Assembly: GCA_024641945.1 (NCBI GenBank)
Contig: JAHECD010000008.1
Span: 1 to 64,000 of the forward strand
Length of the DNA: 64,000 bases
Direction: 5' to 3'
Source of the DNA: Rubrivivax sp.
Lineage (GTDB): Bacteria > Pseudomonadota > Gammaproteobacteria > Burkholderiales > Burkholderiaceae_C
The translations under genes and the position numbers were made by a program. This document shows positions 8,970 to 18,160 of this stretch, piece after piece (position 1 is the stretch's first letter; each line of letters begins with the position of its first letter). The notes below the pieces were generated by a model. That model was not told the origin of the DNA. It was given only the letters and a program-made list of their open reading frames with translations, and made no database searches.

Positions 8970-9632
8970 TCAGAACTTGAACCGGCTGGGCTCGCCGAAG
9001 CCGGAAAGCCGCGGCGCCACCGTATCGAAGAGGTCCATGTCGGACCACGAGGTATCGGTGGCGCGCGTGAACAGGCGCGCGCACATGATCGGCTCCTCGC
9101 CGATGATGGCGGCCAGGCGGCCGCCCACCTTGAGTTGCTGCAGCAGTTTGCGTGGCACTTCGGCCACCGAGCCCGAAAGCAGGATCACGTCGAACGGGCC
9201 GCCTTCCGGCGCCCCCTTCGAGCCGTCGGCCTGCACCACGCGAACGCGCGACAGCCCAGCGCGGCGCAGGTTGGCGGTGGCCATCGCCACCAGTTCCGGC
9301 CGGATCTCGAGTGTCACGACATCCTGCGCCTTGTGGGCGAGCAAGGCCGCCATGAAACCGGAGCCGGCACCGATTTCGAGGACGCGGTCGGTGTGCGTCA
9401 CCCGCAGTTCCTGCAACAGCCGAGCCTCCACCTTGGGCTCGAGCATGCAGGGGCCGTGCGGCTCGTCGAGCAGCGGCACCTGCGTGTCGACGAAGGTCAT
9501 CGCCTTGTGCGCTGGAGGCACGAAATCCTCGCGCCGGATCGTCGCCAGCAGCGCCAGCACCGAGGGGTCGAGCACCTGCCAGGGGCGGATCTGCTGCTCG
9601 ATCATGTTGAAGCGGGCAAGTTCGATATTCAT
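8970..9632 (-). CDS. Protein-L-isoaspartate methyltransferase-like
   Basis: A 220-residue class I SAM-dependent methyltransferase of the PCMT family. The SAM loop RVLEIGAGSGFMAALLA is clear and is followed by the acidic strand VVTLEIRPELVAMA and GPFDVILLSGSV. True Pcm enzymes repair L-isoaspartyl residues and carry a T-I-S-Q-P-Y/F-M-type motif just before the SAM loop. Here that segment reads PCMLEPKVEARLL, so the substrate-binding Ser is missing and the enzyme may act on something else. It sits 43 bp after the RND pump gene and 130 bp before tolC, all on the same strand. Confidence 0.8.
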   Translation of the reverse strand: MNIELARFNMIEQQIRPWQVLDPSVLALLATIRREDFVPPAHKAMTFVDTQVPLLDEPHGPCMLEPKVEARLLQELRVTHTDRVLEIGAGSGFMAALLAHKAQDVVTLEIRPELVAMATANLRRAGLSRVRVVQADGSKGAPEGGPFDVILLSGSVAEVPRKLLQQLKVGGRLAAIIGEEPIMCARLFTRATDTSWSDMDLFDTVAPRLSGFGEPSRFKF

Positions 9633-9675
9633 CGTCGATACCTGTTTGGGTATTCAGCGGAGGCAACCCTGAATT

Positions 9676-12600
9676 CTAGGCCGCGCTCTGTCGTGCGCCT
9701 GACAGATGCAGGCGCCGTCGCACCCAGGCCGCCAGATCGTCGAGATAGACATAGATCACCGGCACCACGACCAGCGTGAGGAGCGACGAGGTGATGACAC
9801 CGCCGATCACGGCCTGGCCCATGGGCGCGCGCTGCTCGCTGCCCTCGGTGAGGGCGAAGGCGAGCGGCACCATGCCGAAGATCATGGCCAGCGTCGTCAT
9901 CAGGATCGGCCGCAGGCGCACGCGGGCGGCGTCGAGCAGCGCGGCCGATCGCTCGGCACCCGCTGCGCGCGCGCGGTTCGTGAAGTCGACGAGCAGGATC
10001 GCGTTCTTCGTCACCAGGCCCATCAGCATGATGACGCCGATGATCGAGAACATGTTGAGCGTGCTGCGCCAGAGCAGCAACGCGAGCACGACGCCGATCA
10101 ACGTGAGCGGCAGCGAGCTCATCAGCGCCAGCGGCTGCAGGAAGCTGCGGAACTGCGACGCGAGGATCATGTAGATGAAGACCACGCCCATCGCGAGCGC
10201 GGACAACGCGTAGACGAAGCTTTCCTGCATGTCCTTCGTCGATCCGCCGAAGCGCAGCGCGTAGCCCGGCGGCAGCGGCGTGGCGTCGAGGATCGCGCGG
10301 ATGTCGGCCGAGACCTCGCCGAGCGAGCGGCCGGAGGTGTTGGCGGTGATCTCCACTTCGCGGCTCAGGTCGCGCCGGTTGATCTGGTTCGCGCCCGTGC
10401 CGGGTTTCAGGTCGGCCACCTGCGTGAGACGCACGATGCGCATCGAGCCATCGGCGTTGGTGCCAGCCGCCAGGCCGAGACGGGCCAGGTCGGCCGTGCT
10501 GTCGCGCTGGTCGGGTGCGAGGCGCACCTTGATGTCGTGCGTCTGGTCGTTGCCCGAGCGCCACTGCCCGACCGTCTCGCCGGCAATCAGCCCGCGCAGC
10601 GCCGACGTGATGGCGCCCGCCGACAACCCGGCGTCGGACGCGGCGTCGCGCTTCACATCGACGCTCAGCACCGGCTTGTCGGGCTTCATGCTGGTGTCGA
10701 GGTCGATCAGGCCTGGCACGCGGCGCAGCTTGGCCGTCATCTCGTCGGTCAGGCGTTGCAGTTCCTTCAGGTCGGCGCCCTGGATCGAGAGCGACACCGG
10801 CTTGCTGCCGGACACGCCGTCGAGCAGGCCGACGTGCGTGACCGTGATGCCGGGCACCGCGGCCAGCCGCTCGCGCAGCGGGCCGGACATCTGGTCGACG
10901 CTGCGCTTGCGGTCCTTGCGGTCGGCCAGGCGCACGTAGACGCTGGCGTAGTTGCGGCCCTGCGACTGGCCGGTATTGATCGTCGCGACCGTGTACCGCA
11001 CCTCGGGCATCTCACGCAGGATGGCGTCGACCTGCCGCGCGCGTGCCTCGGTGGTTTCGATCGACGAGCCGACTGGCGTGTAGAAGTTCACCGACGTCTC
11101 CGAGAAATCCGCCTTCGGGACGAATTCGGTGCCCATCAGCGGCACGAGCGCGACGCTCCCGCCGAGCGTGGCGAGGGCGATGCCCAGCGTCGTCAGCTTG
11201 TGCTTCAGCGACCAGCCGAGCACGGCCACGTAACCTTCGCCCAGGTGGTGCTGCAGCCGATCGACCCAGTGCGTCACGCGGCCGAGCGTGTGGTCGTACA
11301 GCCCCTTGGGCACGAACGGCTGGCCCTCGCGGTCGATCGCCGGGTCGTGCCAGATCGAGCTGAGCATCGGGTCGAGCGTGAAGCTGACGAACATCGAGAT
11401 CAGCACGGCCGCCACGATGGTGATGCCGAACTCGTGGAAGAACTTGCCGATGATCCCGCCCATGAAGCCGATGGGCAGGAATACCGCCACGATCGACAGC
11501 GTGGTGGCGAGCACGGCCAGCCCGATCTCGTTCGTGCCATCGAGCGCCGCGGCATGCGGCGCCTTGCCCATCTGCACGTGGCGGACGATGTTCTCGCGCA
11601 CCACGATGGCGTCGTCGATGAGCAGCCCCACGCACAGGCTGAGCGCCATCAGTGTGACCATGTTGATCGTGAAGCCGAACATGTTCATGAAGAGGAAGGT
11701 GCCGATCAGCGCGATCGGCAACGTCATCCCGGTGATGACGGTGGAGCGCCAGGAATTCAGGAACAGGAAGACGATGCCCACGGTCAGCAGCGCGCCTTCG
11801 ATCAGGGTGCGCTTGACGTTGGCCACGGCCACGCGGATCGGCCTCGAGTTGTCGCGCACCACGTCCAGCGCCATGCCTGCGGGCAACTGCGGCTGCAGCG
11901 ATTGCGCCACCTTGTTCAGGCCGTCCACGACGTCGATCGTGTTCTCGCCCTGGCTCTTCTGCACGTCGAGCGCCAACGTGCGCCGGCCGTTGTACAGCGC
12001 CAGGGTCTCGACTTCCTCGGGCCCGTCCACGATGTCGGCCACCTGCCACAGCTTCACGGGCTGCTGGGCATTGCCGCGCCGGGCCACGACCAGATCGCGC
12101 AGGTCTTCGGGGCGCTTGACGGCGGCATCGATCTGCACCACCCGCTCGCTGTCGCGCGAACGCAGCGAGCCGGCGGGCAGGTCCCGGTTTTCGCTGCGCA
12201 GCATCGACATGACCTGGTCGACGCCGATGCCCAGCGCCTCCATCGCGCCGGGCTTCAGGTAGACGTTGATCTCGCGTCGGCGCGCCCCCACGAGCGTGAC
12301 GGAGCCCACGCCGCGCACGTTCTCGAGCCGCTTCTTCACCACCTGGTCGGCATACGTGCTCAGCTCGACCGGCGTGCGCGAGGCGTCGGGCGACGTCAGT
12401 GCGAGCGAATAGATCGGCCGCGAGGCGGGGTCGAAGCGCTGCACCCGCGACTCCTTCACCTCGGCGCGAAACGTCGGGCGCACCAGCGCGAGTTTTTCGC
12501 GCACGTCGTCGGCCGCCTTCCGGCCGTCCACGTCGAGGTTGAACTGCACGATCACGACCGACAGCCCCTCGTAGCTGCGCGAGAAAAGCTGGTTGATGCC

Positions 12601-12825
12601 GGCAATCGTATTGGCGGCTTCCTCGACCTTGCGGGTGACCTCGATCTCCACCACCTCCGGCGACGCGCCGGGGTAATCGGTCGACACGACGACAAAGGGG
12701 AATTCGATGTTGGGGAACTGGTCGACCTTCAGCCGCTGCACGGCAAACAGGCCCAGCACCACGAAGGCGAGCATCACCATCACCGCCATGACGGGGTTGG
12801 CGATCGAGACGCGTGTGAACCACAT
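9676..12825 (-). CDS. RND efflux pump inner-membrane protein (HAE1 type)
   Basis: A 1049-residue resistance-nodulation-division transporter, the proton-driven pump of a tripartite efflux system. The first helix is MWFTRVSIANPVMAVMVMLAFVVLG. The proton-relay pair in TM4 is D404-D405 (GLLIDDAIVVREN), the position of AcrB Asp407/408. Two large periplasmic loops follow TM1 and TM7, and the C-terminal helices (GVIMLMGLVTKNAILLVDF, FGMVPLA) carry the expected TM10-TM11 motifs. Length matches AcrB/MexB relatives (about 1030-1050). Only six bases separate it from the adaptor gene upstream. Hydrophobic compounds or solvents are likely substrates, but nothing in the sequence fixes this. Confidence 0.95.
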   Translation of the reverse strand: MWFTRVSIANPVMAVMVMLAFVVLGLFAVQRLKVDQFPNIEFPFVVVSTDYPGASPEVVEIEVTRKVEEAANTIAGINQLFSRSYEGLSVVIVQFNLDVDGRKAADDVREKLALVRPTFRAEVKESRVQRFDPASRPIYSLALTSPDASRTPVELSTYADQVVKKRLENVRGVGSVTLVGARRREINVYLKPGAMEALGIGVDQVMSMLRSENRDLPAGSLRSRDSERVVQIDAAVKRPEDLRDLVVARRGNAQQPVKLWQVADIVDGPEEVETLALYNGRRTLALDVQKSQGENTIDVVDGLNKVAQSLQPQLPAGMALDVVRDNSRPIRVAVANVKRTLIEGALLTVGIVFLFLNSWRSTVITGMTLPIALIGTFLFMNMFGFTINMVTLMALSLCVGLLIDDAIVVRENIVRHVQMGKAPHAAALDGTNEIGLAVLATTLSIVAVFLPIGFMGGIIGKFFHEFGITIVAAVLISMFVSFTLDPMLSSIWHDPAIDREGQPFVPKGLYDHTLGRVTHWVDRLQHHLGEGYVAVLGWSLKHKLTTLGIALATLGGSVALVPLMGTEFVPKADFSETSVNFYTPVGSSIETTEARARQVDAILREMPEVRYTVATINTGQSQGRNYASVYVRLADRKDRKRSVDQMSGPLRERLAAVPGITVTHVGLLDGVSGSKPVSLSIQGADLKELQRLTDEMTAKLRRVPGLIDLDTSMKPDKPVLSVDVKRDAASDAGLSAGAITSALRGLIAGETVGQWRSGNDQTHDIKVRLAPDQRDSTADLARLGLAAGTNADGSMRIVRLTQVADLKPGTGANQINRRDLSREVEITANTSGRSLGEVSADIRAILDATPLPPGYALRFGGSTKDMQESFVYALSALAMGVVFIYMILASQFRSFLQPLALMSSLPLTLIGVVLALLLWRSTLNMFSIIGVIMLMGLVTKNAILLVDFTNRARAAGAERSAALLDAARVRLRPILMTTLAMIFGMVPLAFALTEGSEQRAPMGQAVIGGVITSSLLTLVVVPVIYVYLDDLAAWVRRRLHLSGARQSAA

Positions 12826-12831
12826 GGCGCG

Positions 12832-14004
12832 TCAGCGTGCGGCGGAGGCCGACGATGCCTGGGTGGCCGTCTTCGGCATCGGCACGGGCGTGGCCGCCAT
12901 GCGCCAGGCCATGCCTTCGCCGACCTGGCCTGCAGTGCCCGCCAACACACGCATGCCGTCGCTCGCACCTTGCGTGATCTCCACCTGTTCCACGCCGCCG
13001 GCCTCCCCGCGCCGGCCGAGCGCAACCGGCCGCGCCGCGACGCGGTCGCCTTCGAGCGCCAGCACGTAGGGCTGCGCGCGGTCGGTGCGCACCGCCGACA
13101 CAGGCAGTGCCAGCACGCGCTGCTGGTCGACCTCGATGCGGCCGCGCGCGAACAGCCCCTGCCGCAGCGCCGCGTTCGGCTCGATCGCGAGGTAGACGGG
13201 TACCGATCGCGAGCCGGCCTGCGCACTCGGGCTGATGCGTGCCACCTTGGCGCCGATCTCCCCGGTGAGGCCCTCGACCGTGAGACGGGCCCCGCTGCCT
13301 ACCCGCAGTGCCGCCACGTCGTCGGGCGCGAGCGACGTTTCGAGCTCCAGACGCGAAAGGTCGACGATCTCCAGGATGCGGGCATCCACCGGCACCCGCT
13401 CACCCGGCTGGGCCAGGCGCTGCGCGATGAGACCGCCAATGGGTGCGACCAAGGTGGCATCGGCGCGCGACTTCTTGGCGAGTTCGACCGCGGTCAATGC
13501 CGCCTGAAGCGTGGCTTGTGCGCCGGCCTCGGTGTTGACGGCCGTATCGAGCGCCGTGGGCGAGATGAACCCCTGCGACACGAGCGCCCGGTTGTTGGCC
13601 AGCGCGCGTTGCGCGATCTCGAGCTGTGCACGCGCGGCCTGCGCCTGTTGCTCCGCCTGGCGCATGCGCAGCTCGTATTCCGTGGTGTCCTGTTGCACCA
13701 GCGCCTGCCCGGCCTTGACGGCGTCGCCCTCGCGCACCGCAATCGACCGGATCTCTGCCGCGACACGCGCCTTCACAAAGGCACTGTTGACGGCGCGCAC
13801 GCTGCCCGAGACCTCGATCACTCGGGCCAGCGGCACCCGCGAGGCCGTGACGATGTCGGCCTGGCCCAATTCGAGCACCGCGGCCGCCTTCGGAGCGGCC
13901 GCCGAAACCTGCTCTGCCCGGCGTGCCGTCAAGGCGCGGCCGATGGCGGCCACGAGCACCAGCACGACCAAAGCCGCGACGGCCCACCCGATCCAGCGTT
14001 TCAT
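12832..14004 (-). CDS. RND efflux periplasmic adaptor subunit
   Basis: A 390-residue membrane-fusion protein linking the RND pump to a TolC-type channel. It begins with a single N-terminal membrane anchor (about residues 4-23, WIGWAVAALVVLVLVAAIG) and no lipobox Cys. A barrel-sandwich (lipoyl-like) half-motif VREGDAVKAGQALVQQDTTEYELR precedes an Ala/Gln-rich alpha-hairpin (AEQQAQAARAQLEIAQRAL), and the second half-motif lies near VAPIGGLIAQRLAQPGERV. The true ATG at 14004 overlaps the stop of the TetR gene (ATGA), showing translational coupling. The longer upstream reading is just tetR sequence in another frame. Confidence 0.92.
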   Translation of the reverse strand: MKRWIGWAVAALVVLVLVAAIGRALTARRAEQVSAAAPKAAAVLELGQADIVTASRVPLARVIEVSGSVRAVNSAFVKARVAAEIRSIAVREGDAVKAGQALVQQDTTEYELRMRQAEQQAQAARAQLEIAQRALANNRALVSQGFISPTALDTAVNTEAGAQATLQAALTAVELAKKSRADATLVAPIGGLIAQRLAQPGERVPVDARILEIVDLSRLELETSLAPDDVAALRVGSGARLTVEGLTGEIGAKVARISPSAQAGSRSVPVYLAIEPNAALRQGLFARGRIEVDQQRVLALPVSAVRTDRAQPYVLALEGDRVAARPVALGRRGEAGGVEQVEITQGASDGMRVLAGTAGQVGEGMAWRMAATPVPMPKTATQASSASAAR

Positions 14005-14714
14005 GTACGGGCCTTTGCGCTGCGCGGTGCGGCCTTGCGCGCCGGCACGGCAGCATCGCCGCGGGCCTTCAGGCCTTCGAGCATCAGGTCGATCTGGGTG
14101 TCGATGACGGACGTGTCGTCGACCGCGAACGAGGTGCACACGGGGCACGCGCCGATGGAATGTTTCTGCATGGCGAGGAAGAGCGACGGCGCCACCAGCG
14201 CATGCGCAACGTCGTTGACGGGCACGGGGCGGAATTCACCGCGCTGGATGCCGCGCTGCAAGGTGCCGGTGAGCAGGCGGTAGGCGGGCTCGATCACCTC
14301 ATCGACATAGAACTGGGCGAGTTCGGGGAAGTTGCGCACTTCCGCGATGACCACCTTGCAGATGCCGCCCGCCGGCGTCAGACCCACACGGTTCCACCAG
14401 GTGAGCATCAGAAGGCGCAGCAATTCCGGGGTCGGCCCCTTGAAGTCGTCGGCGATCTGCTGGCCCTCGGCGATCAGGGCCGTCAAGTTGGTGCGTACGA
14501 CGGCCTTGAAGAGATCCGCCTTGCTCGGGAAATACAGGTACAGCGTGCCCTTCGACACGCCGGCCAGAGAGGCGACCTCCTCGCTGCGGGTGGCCGCAAA
14601 CCCCTTCTCGACGAAAAGCTGAAGCGCCGCGTCGAGCAGTTCCTGTGGACGGGCGTCCTTGCGTCGCTGGCGGGTCGGATGGGCCGGTTTGGCGGGGGCG
14701 CTTTTCGCAAACAT
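14001..14714 (-). CDS. TetR/AcrR family transcriptional regulator
   Basis: A 237-residue repressor with the TetR helix-turn-helix near the N-terminus (LLDAALQLFVEKGFAATRSEEVA, then AGVSKGTLYLYFPSKADLFKAVV). The C-terminal helical domain presumably binds the pump's effector. It is the first gene of the efflux cluster and overlaps the adaptor gene by four bases. A 22-bp palindrome lies directly at its start, so autorepression is very likely. Two starts are possible: ATG at 14714 (MFAKSAPAKP) or ATG at 14735, which lies inside the palindrome and adds seven residues. Neither has a good Shine-Dalgarno sequence. I annotate the first. Confidence 0.9.
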   Translation of the reverse strand: MFAKSAPAKPAHPTRQRRKDARPQELLDAALQLFVEKGFAATRSEEVASLAGVSKGTLYLYFPSKADLFKAVVRTNLTALIAEGQQIADDFKGPTPELLRLLMLTWWNRVGLTPAGGICKVVIAEVRNFPELAQFYVDEVIEPAYRLLTGTLQRGIQRGEFRPVPVNDVAHALVAPSLFLAMQKHSIGACPVCTSFAVDDTSVIDTQIDLMLEGLKARGDAAVPARKAAPRSAKART

Positions 14715-14716
14715 TT

Positions 14717-14738
14717 TTAATGACTGATCGGTCATTAA
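14717..14738. promoter_or_regulatory. Probable TetR operator palindrome
   Basis: Two perfect 8-bp arms, TTAATGAC and GTCATTAA, flank a central TGATCG whose inner GATC is also self-complementary. It is AT-rich in a GC-rich setting and sits two bases upstream of the annotated tetR start codon, in the gap between tetR and the divergent uppP. This is the form expected of a TetR-family self-operator. Which protein binds it is inference. Confidence 0.8.
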
Positions 14739-14820
14739 TGTAACCGCCAGACGCGGGGGGGTCAAACCGAACGAGGGCCCCCGTATCATCCGCCGCTTTG
14801 CTGGTCGGACGGAGTGTCGA

Positions 14821-15645
14821 GTGGAATGGGTGATGCTGGCCAAGGCGGCCGTAATGGGGATCGTGGAGGGGCTCACGGAATTCCTGCCGATTTCGTCCAC
14901 CGGGCACCTGATCCTGGCCGGGTCGCTGCTTGACTTCACGGGCGACAAGATCAAGGTCTTCGAGATCGCGATCCAGACCGGCGCGATCTTCGCCGTCATC
15001 CTGGTCTATTGGCAGCGGCTGCGAGAGACGGCGGCCGGGCTCGGGTCGGAACCGCGTGCACGCCGCTTCGTCACCAACGTGGCCATCGCATTCGTGCCGG
15101 CGGTGGTTCTCGGACTGCTCTTCGGCAAGGCCATCAAGGCCCATCTGTTCACGCCTACGGTCGTGGCCAGCACCTTCATCGTCGGCGGCTTCGTCATCCT
15201 GTGGGCCGAGCGCCGGACGGCCAGCGCCGTGCGCGTGCAGCACGTGGACGACATGACACCGCTGGACGCGCTGAAGGTCGGCCTCGTGCAATGCCTGGCC
15301 ATGGTGCCCGGCACCAGCCGCTCGGGCGCCACCATCATCGGCGGCATGTTGCTCGGCCTGTCGCGCAAGGCCGCCACGGACTTCAGCTTCTTTCTCGCGA
15401 TTCCCACCTTGATCGGCGCCGGCGCGTACAGCCTGTACAAGGAGCGTGCCCTGCTCAGCGCAGGCGACGTGCCGATGTTCGCCGTCGGGCTGTTGTTTTC
15501 GTTTCTCAGTGCCTGGCTTTGCGTGCGCTGGCTGCTGCGCTACATCGCCACGCACACCTTCGCGCCCTTCGCGTGGTACCGCATCGCCTTCGGCGTGATC
15601 GTGCTGGCGACGGCGTGGAGCGGGCTGGTCAACTGGGCCGATTGA
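14821..15645 (+). CDS. uppP: Undecaprenyl-diphosphatase
   Basis: A 274-residue polytopic membrane protein of the UppP/BacA family, which dephosphorylates undecaprenyl pyrophosphate so the lipid carrier can be reused for peptidoglycan and O-antigen synthesis. It also confers basal bacitracin resistance. Both signature regions are present: [17 protein letters not shown] (about residues 17-33) with the catalytic Glu residues, and [22 protein letters not shown] (about 161-182) with the essential Arg. Length is normal (about 270). The start is a GTG at 14821. It is divergent from tetR, with the operator in between, and its last 17 bp overlap the convergent trmB. Confidence 0.95.
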   Translation: MEWVMLAKAAVMGIVEGLTEFLPISSTGHLILAGSLLDFTGDKIKVFEIAIQTGAIFAVILVYWQRLRETAAGLGSEPRARRFVTNVAIAFVPAVVLGLLFGKAIKAHLFTPTVVASTFIVGGFVILWAERRTASAVRVQHVDDMTPLDALKVGLVQCLAMVPGTSRSGATIIGGMLLGLSRKAATDFSFFLAIPTLIGAGAYSLYKERALLSAGDVPMFAVGLLFSFLSAWLCVRWLLRYIATHTFAPFAWYRIAFGVIVLATAWSGLVNWAD

Positions 15646-16348
15646 AGACCAGGTCCCAGACGCCGTGGCCGAGCTTGAGGCCGCGGTTCTCGAACTTGGT
15701 CAGCGGCCGATAGGCGGGCTTCGGGGCGAAGTCCGCTGCCGTGTTGACCAGTGCCGGCTCGGCCGACAGCACCTCGAGCATCTGTTGCGCGTAGGGTTCC
15801 CAGTCGGTGGCGCAGTGCAGGTAGCCGCCGGGTGCGAGACGCGACGCAAGGCGCGCCACGAAGGCCGGCTGGATGAGTCGGCGCTTGTGATGGCGCTTCT
15901 TGTGCCACGGATCGGGAAAGAAGACATGGATCCCGGCGAGGGACGCGGGCGCGGTCATGTGCTCGAGCACCTCGACGGCGTCGTGCTGGACGATGCGCAC
16001 GTTGTTCAGTCCCAGCTCGCCGATGCGCTTGAGCAGCGCACCGACGCCCGGTACGTGCACCTCGACGCCGATGAAGTCGGTGCCCGGCAAAGCGGCCGCG
16101 ATCTGCGCCGTGGCATCGCCCATGCCGAAGCCGATCTCGACGATCCGCGGGTGGCGGCGCCCGAAGGCGGTGTCGAAGTCGGCGACGGCCCGAGCGAAGG
16201 GCAATACGAATTGCGGGCCGAGTGCCGCCAGAGCACGTTGCTGCCCAGGGCCCATGCGGCCGGCGCGCGTCACGAAGCTGCGCACGCCGGCAACGGGCCG
16301 GGCTTCGGTGTCGTTCGGGCGGCGGGTGCTCGGGTCAGGGTCTTGCAT
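15629..16348 (-). CDS. trmB: tRNA (guanine-N7-)-methyltransferase
   Basis: A 239-residue TrmB enzyme that uses SAM to methylate G46 in the variable loop of tRNAs. Visible family motifs are [15 protein letters not shown] (SAM loop), [18 protein letters not shown], and [21 protein letters not shown], the diagnostic catalytic and tRNA-contact block. Near the end, [19 protein letters not shown] is the standard C-terminal signature. I placed the start at 16348 ([10 protein letters not shown]), but an ATG six codons upstream is possible. It is convergent with uppP, sharing 17 bp at the 3' ends. Confidence 0.94.
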   Translation of the reverse strand: MQDPDPSTRRPNDTEARPVAGVRSFVTRAGRMGPGQQRALAALGPQFVLPFARAVADFDTAFGRRHPRIVEIGFGMGDATAQIAAALPGTDFIGVEVHVPGVGALLKRIGELGLNNVRIVQHDAVEVLEHMTAPASLAGIHVFFPDPWHKKRHHKRRLIQPAFVARLASRLAPGGYLHCATDWEPYAQQMLEVLSAEPALVNTAADFAPKPAYRPLTKFENRGLKLGHGVWDLVFNRPS

Positions 16349-16425
16349 CGCGCACGATTGTCGCAAGACCCTGACGGCGCGGCACCCGTCGCGTGTGCTG
16401 CCGGCGCCGCCCGGGACTCGTCAAT

Positions 16426-18048
16426 TCACGGGCAGCCCGGCATCTTGAACGAGGTGATCCAGGTGTTCCAGTTGAACGATCCGTTCGCCTTGATGTACTC
16501 GTTGGTTGCCCAGAAGGTGCAGTCGTCGACGGGATCGATGCTGATCTGCGAGTAGTCGCCCCAGCGGGTGAGCGAGCCGGTCTGCGAGCCGGTGCCGCCC
16601 TTGAGAATGGTCTCGTCCTTCAGCGCGCCGGCTGCATCGGTGGTGACACGCGAGGCCATGCGCATCGACGGGTAGACCGACGAGCCCGAGGCGCTGTACG
16701 CCACGGCGATATTGCCGAACTTGTCCTGGCCGATCGAACCCATCCAGCGGTGCACGCCGTCGCCGCCGCCGAAGGTGCCCTGTTGCGCCAAGGTGGGCGT
16801 GCCGGTGGGCGCCACGTTGCGCAGCTCGTACCAGCGCACGGCAGCAAGAGCGGTTCGCTTGCTGCCGGTGCTGACGGCGTGGTTCAAGACGACGGTGCCG
16901 CCATTCAGCGTGCGGTAGGCGGCGCGGTAGTTCAGCCGATCGGCCAGCGAGTCGAGCTTGTTCTGCGTGCCCGGTTGGGTGATGCAGTTGCCACCGCTGC
17001 AGGCGGCGCTGAAAGAAGCCACCGGCACGTTGACCGGGCCCGACAGCTTGGTGTTGGCGGTGTTGGCCCAGTCGACGCTGAAACGCCACAGGTTGACCGA
17101 ATTCGTGGCCCGCGCCACCACGTAGTTCGGCGTGCCCGCGGCGGGCGGGGGGCCGTCGAGATCCGACGGCAGCGTGGAGCCGTAGGTCGACGCCAGCTTG
17201 ATGCATTGCTGCGTCGCCGGCAGCCCGGCCAACATCTTGGCGCGGTCGATGGCGCATACCGTGGAGCCCTGGAACGTATTCGTGAACATGTTGTAGCTCA
17301 CGTAGTACGCGTCGGGCCAGACGGCGAGTTTCGGGAAGTCGTTGAACTGCGTGTACTGGAACGCGTAGCGGTTCCAGGTGCCGGTGGCGTCGCTGGTCGT
17401 GGAGACGGCAATGCATTGCCAGTAGCCTGCGCTGCCGCCAGGCACGGAAAACTGCGAGACGACCCAACGCCCAGCCAGCTTGTCGTATTGCGCGACGGGG
17501 TCGCCGTCGTTGCGTGACTCGCAGGGACCGCCGAAGCCGGCCCAGAGCGACTTGCCGTCGGCCGGGCCATACACGGCCGCCTTGGTGGTCTTGTCGAAGA
17601 CCGCGAACGCGGTGTTGACCCACTGCACGAACTGGGTGGCGCCCACCGCGCCGCTGGTATCCGGCGGTGCGGAGTTGACGGTCATCGTGCCGGCGGGCCC
17701 GGTGAAGCCGTTGCCGACCCCGTCGGCGCCGATGCCGACCGTGGGTACGTCAGGCGGCGTACCGCCTGGCTTGCCGCGGCCCTGCGACGTGGCCAGCAGC
17801 GGGTCGGCATCCAGCTCCGGCCCATCGTCGAAGGGGATGCGGTGTTCGCGAACCGGCCGTCCGTGGCGCACGGTCGACGGCGGAATCGCGGCCATGTCGC
17901 GCAGTGGCGGCGATACGTCGTTGTGCGCCGAAGGCACGATCAGGTCGACCTTGCGGTGCTCGAGACCCTGTGCGCTCTGCGCCTGAATCTGCATGGACGC
18001 GACCGCGAGCAGCGCCACAAGCAGTGGCGAAATTCTGGGGCTGGACAT
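16426..18048 (-). CDS. Secreted protein of unknown function, 540 aa
   Basis: A 540-residue exported protein. The start MSSPRISPLLVALLAVASMQIQAQ is a classical Sec signal peptide, preceded by a good ribosome binding site (GGAGG, four bases before ATG). The mature part is rich in Gly, Ser, Thr, Asn, Trp and Tyr, the mix of extracellular beta-rich proteins. It has blocks such as FPKLAVWPDAYYVSYNMF and RWMGSIGQDKFGNIAVAYS that suggest a six- or seven-bladed propeller-like fold. At least five cysteines could form disulfides. I know no named family for it. It lies just upstream of trmB and downstream of another exported protein on the same strand (112 bp gap), but co-transcription is uncertain. Confidence 0.8.
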   Translation of the reverse strand: MSSPRISPLLVALLAVASMQIQAQSAQGLEHRKVDLIVPSAHNDVSPPLRDMAAIPPSTVRHGRPVREHRIPFDDGPELDADPLLATSQGRGKPGGTPPDVPTVGIGADGVGNGFTGPAGTMTVNSAPPDTSGAVGATQFVQWVNTAFAVFDKTTKAAVYGPADGKSLWAGFGGPCESRNDGDPVAQYDKLAGRWVVSQFSVPGGSAGYWQCIAVSTTSDATGTWNRYAFQYTQFNDFPKLAVWPDAYYVSYNMFTNTFQGSTVCAIDRAKMLAGLPATQQCIKLASTYGSTLPSDLDGPPPAAGTPNYVVARATNSVNLWRFSVDWANTANTKLSGPVNVPVASFSAACSGGNCITQPGTQNKLDSLADRLNYRAAYRTLNGGTVVLNHAVSTGSKRTALAAVRWYELRNVAPTGTPTLAQQGTFGGGDGVHRWMGSIGQDKFGNIAVAYSASGSSVYPSMRMASRVTTDAAGALKDETILKGGTGSQTGSLTRWGDYSQISIDPVDDCTFWATNEYIKANGSFNWNTWITSFKMPGCP

Positions 18049-18160
18049 GGATCCTCCGGTTCGGAAGTGGGTGGGGCAGCCGCCCATATGCTGAGGTGCG
18101 GTTGCGCGCGGACGCTATCAGGATTGCCGTGTGTCGTGGGGCCGCCGCGGCTTCTCGCTT

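Noticed and set aside
9706-14283. Plus-strand open frame of about 1500 codons opposite the RND pump, adaptor and tetR
   Set aside because: It is the antisense shadow of three clear genes, with low-complexity Arg/His/Asp-rich product and no ribosome binding site.
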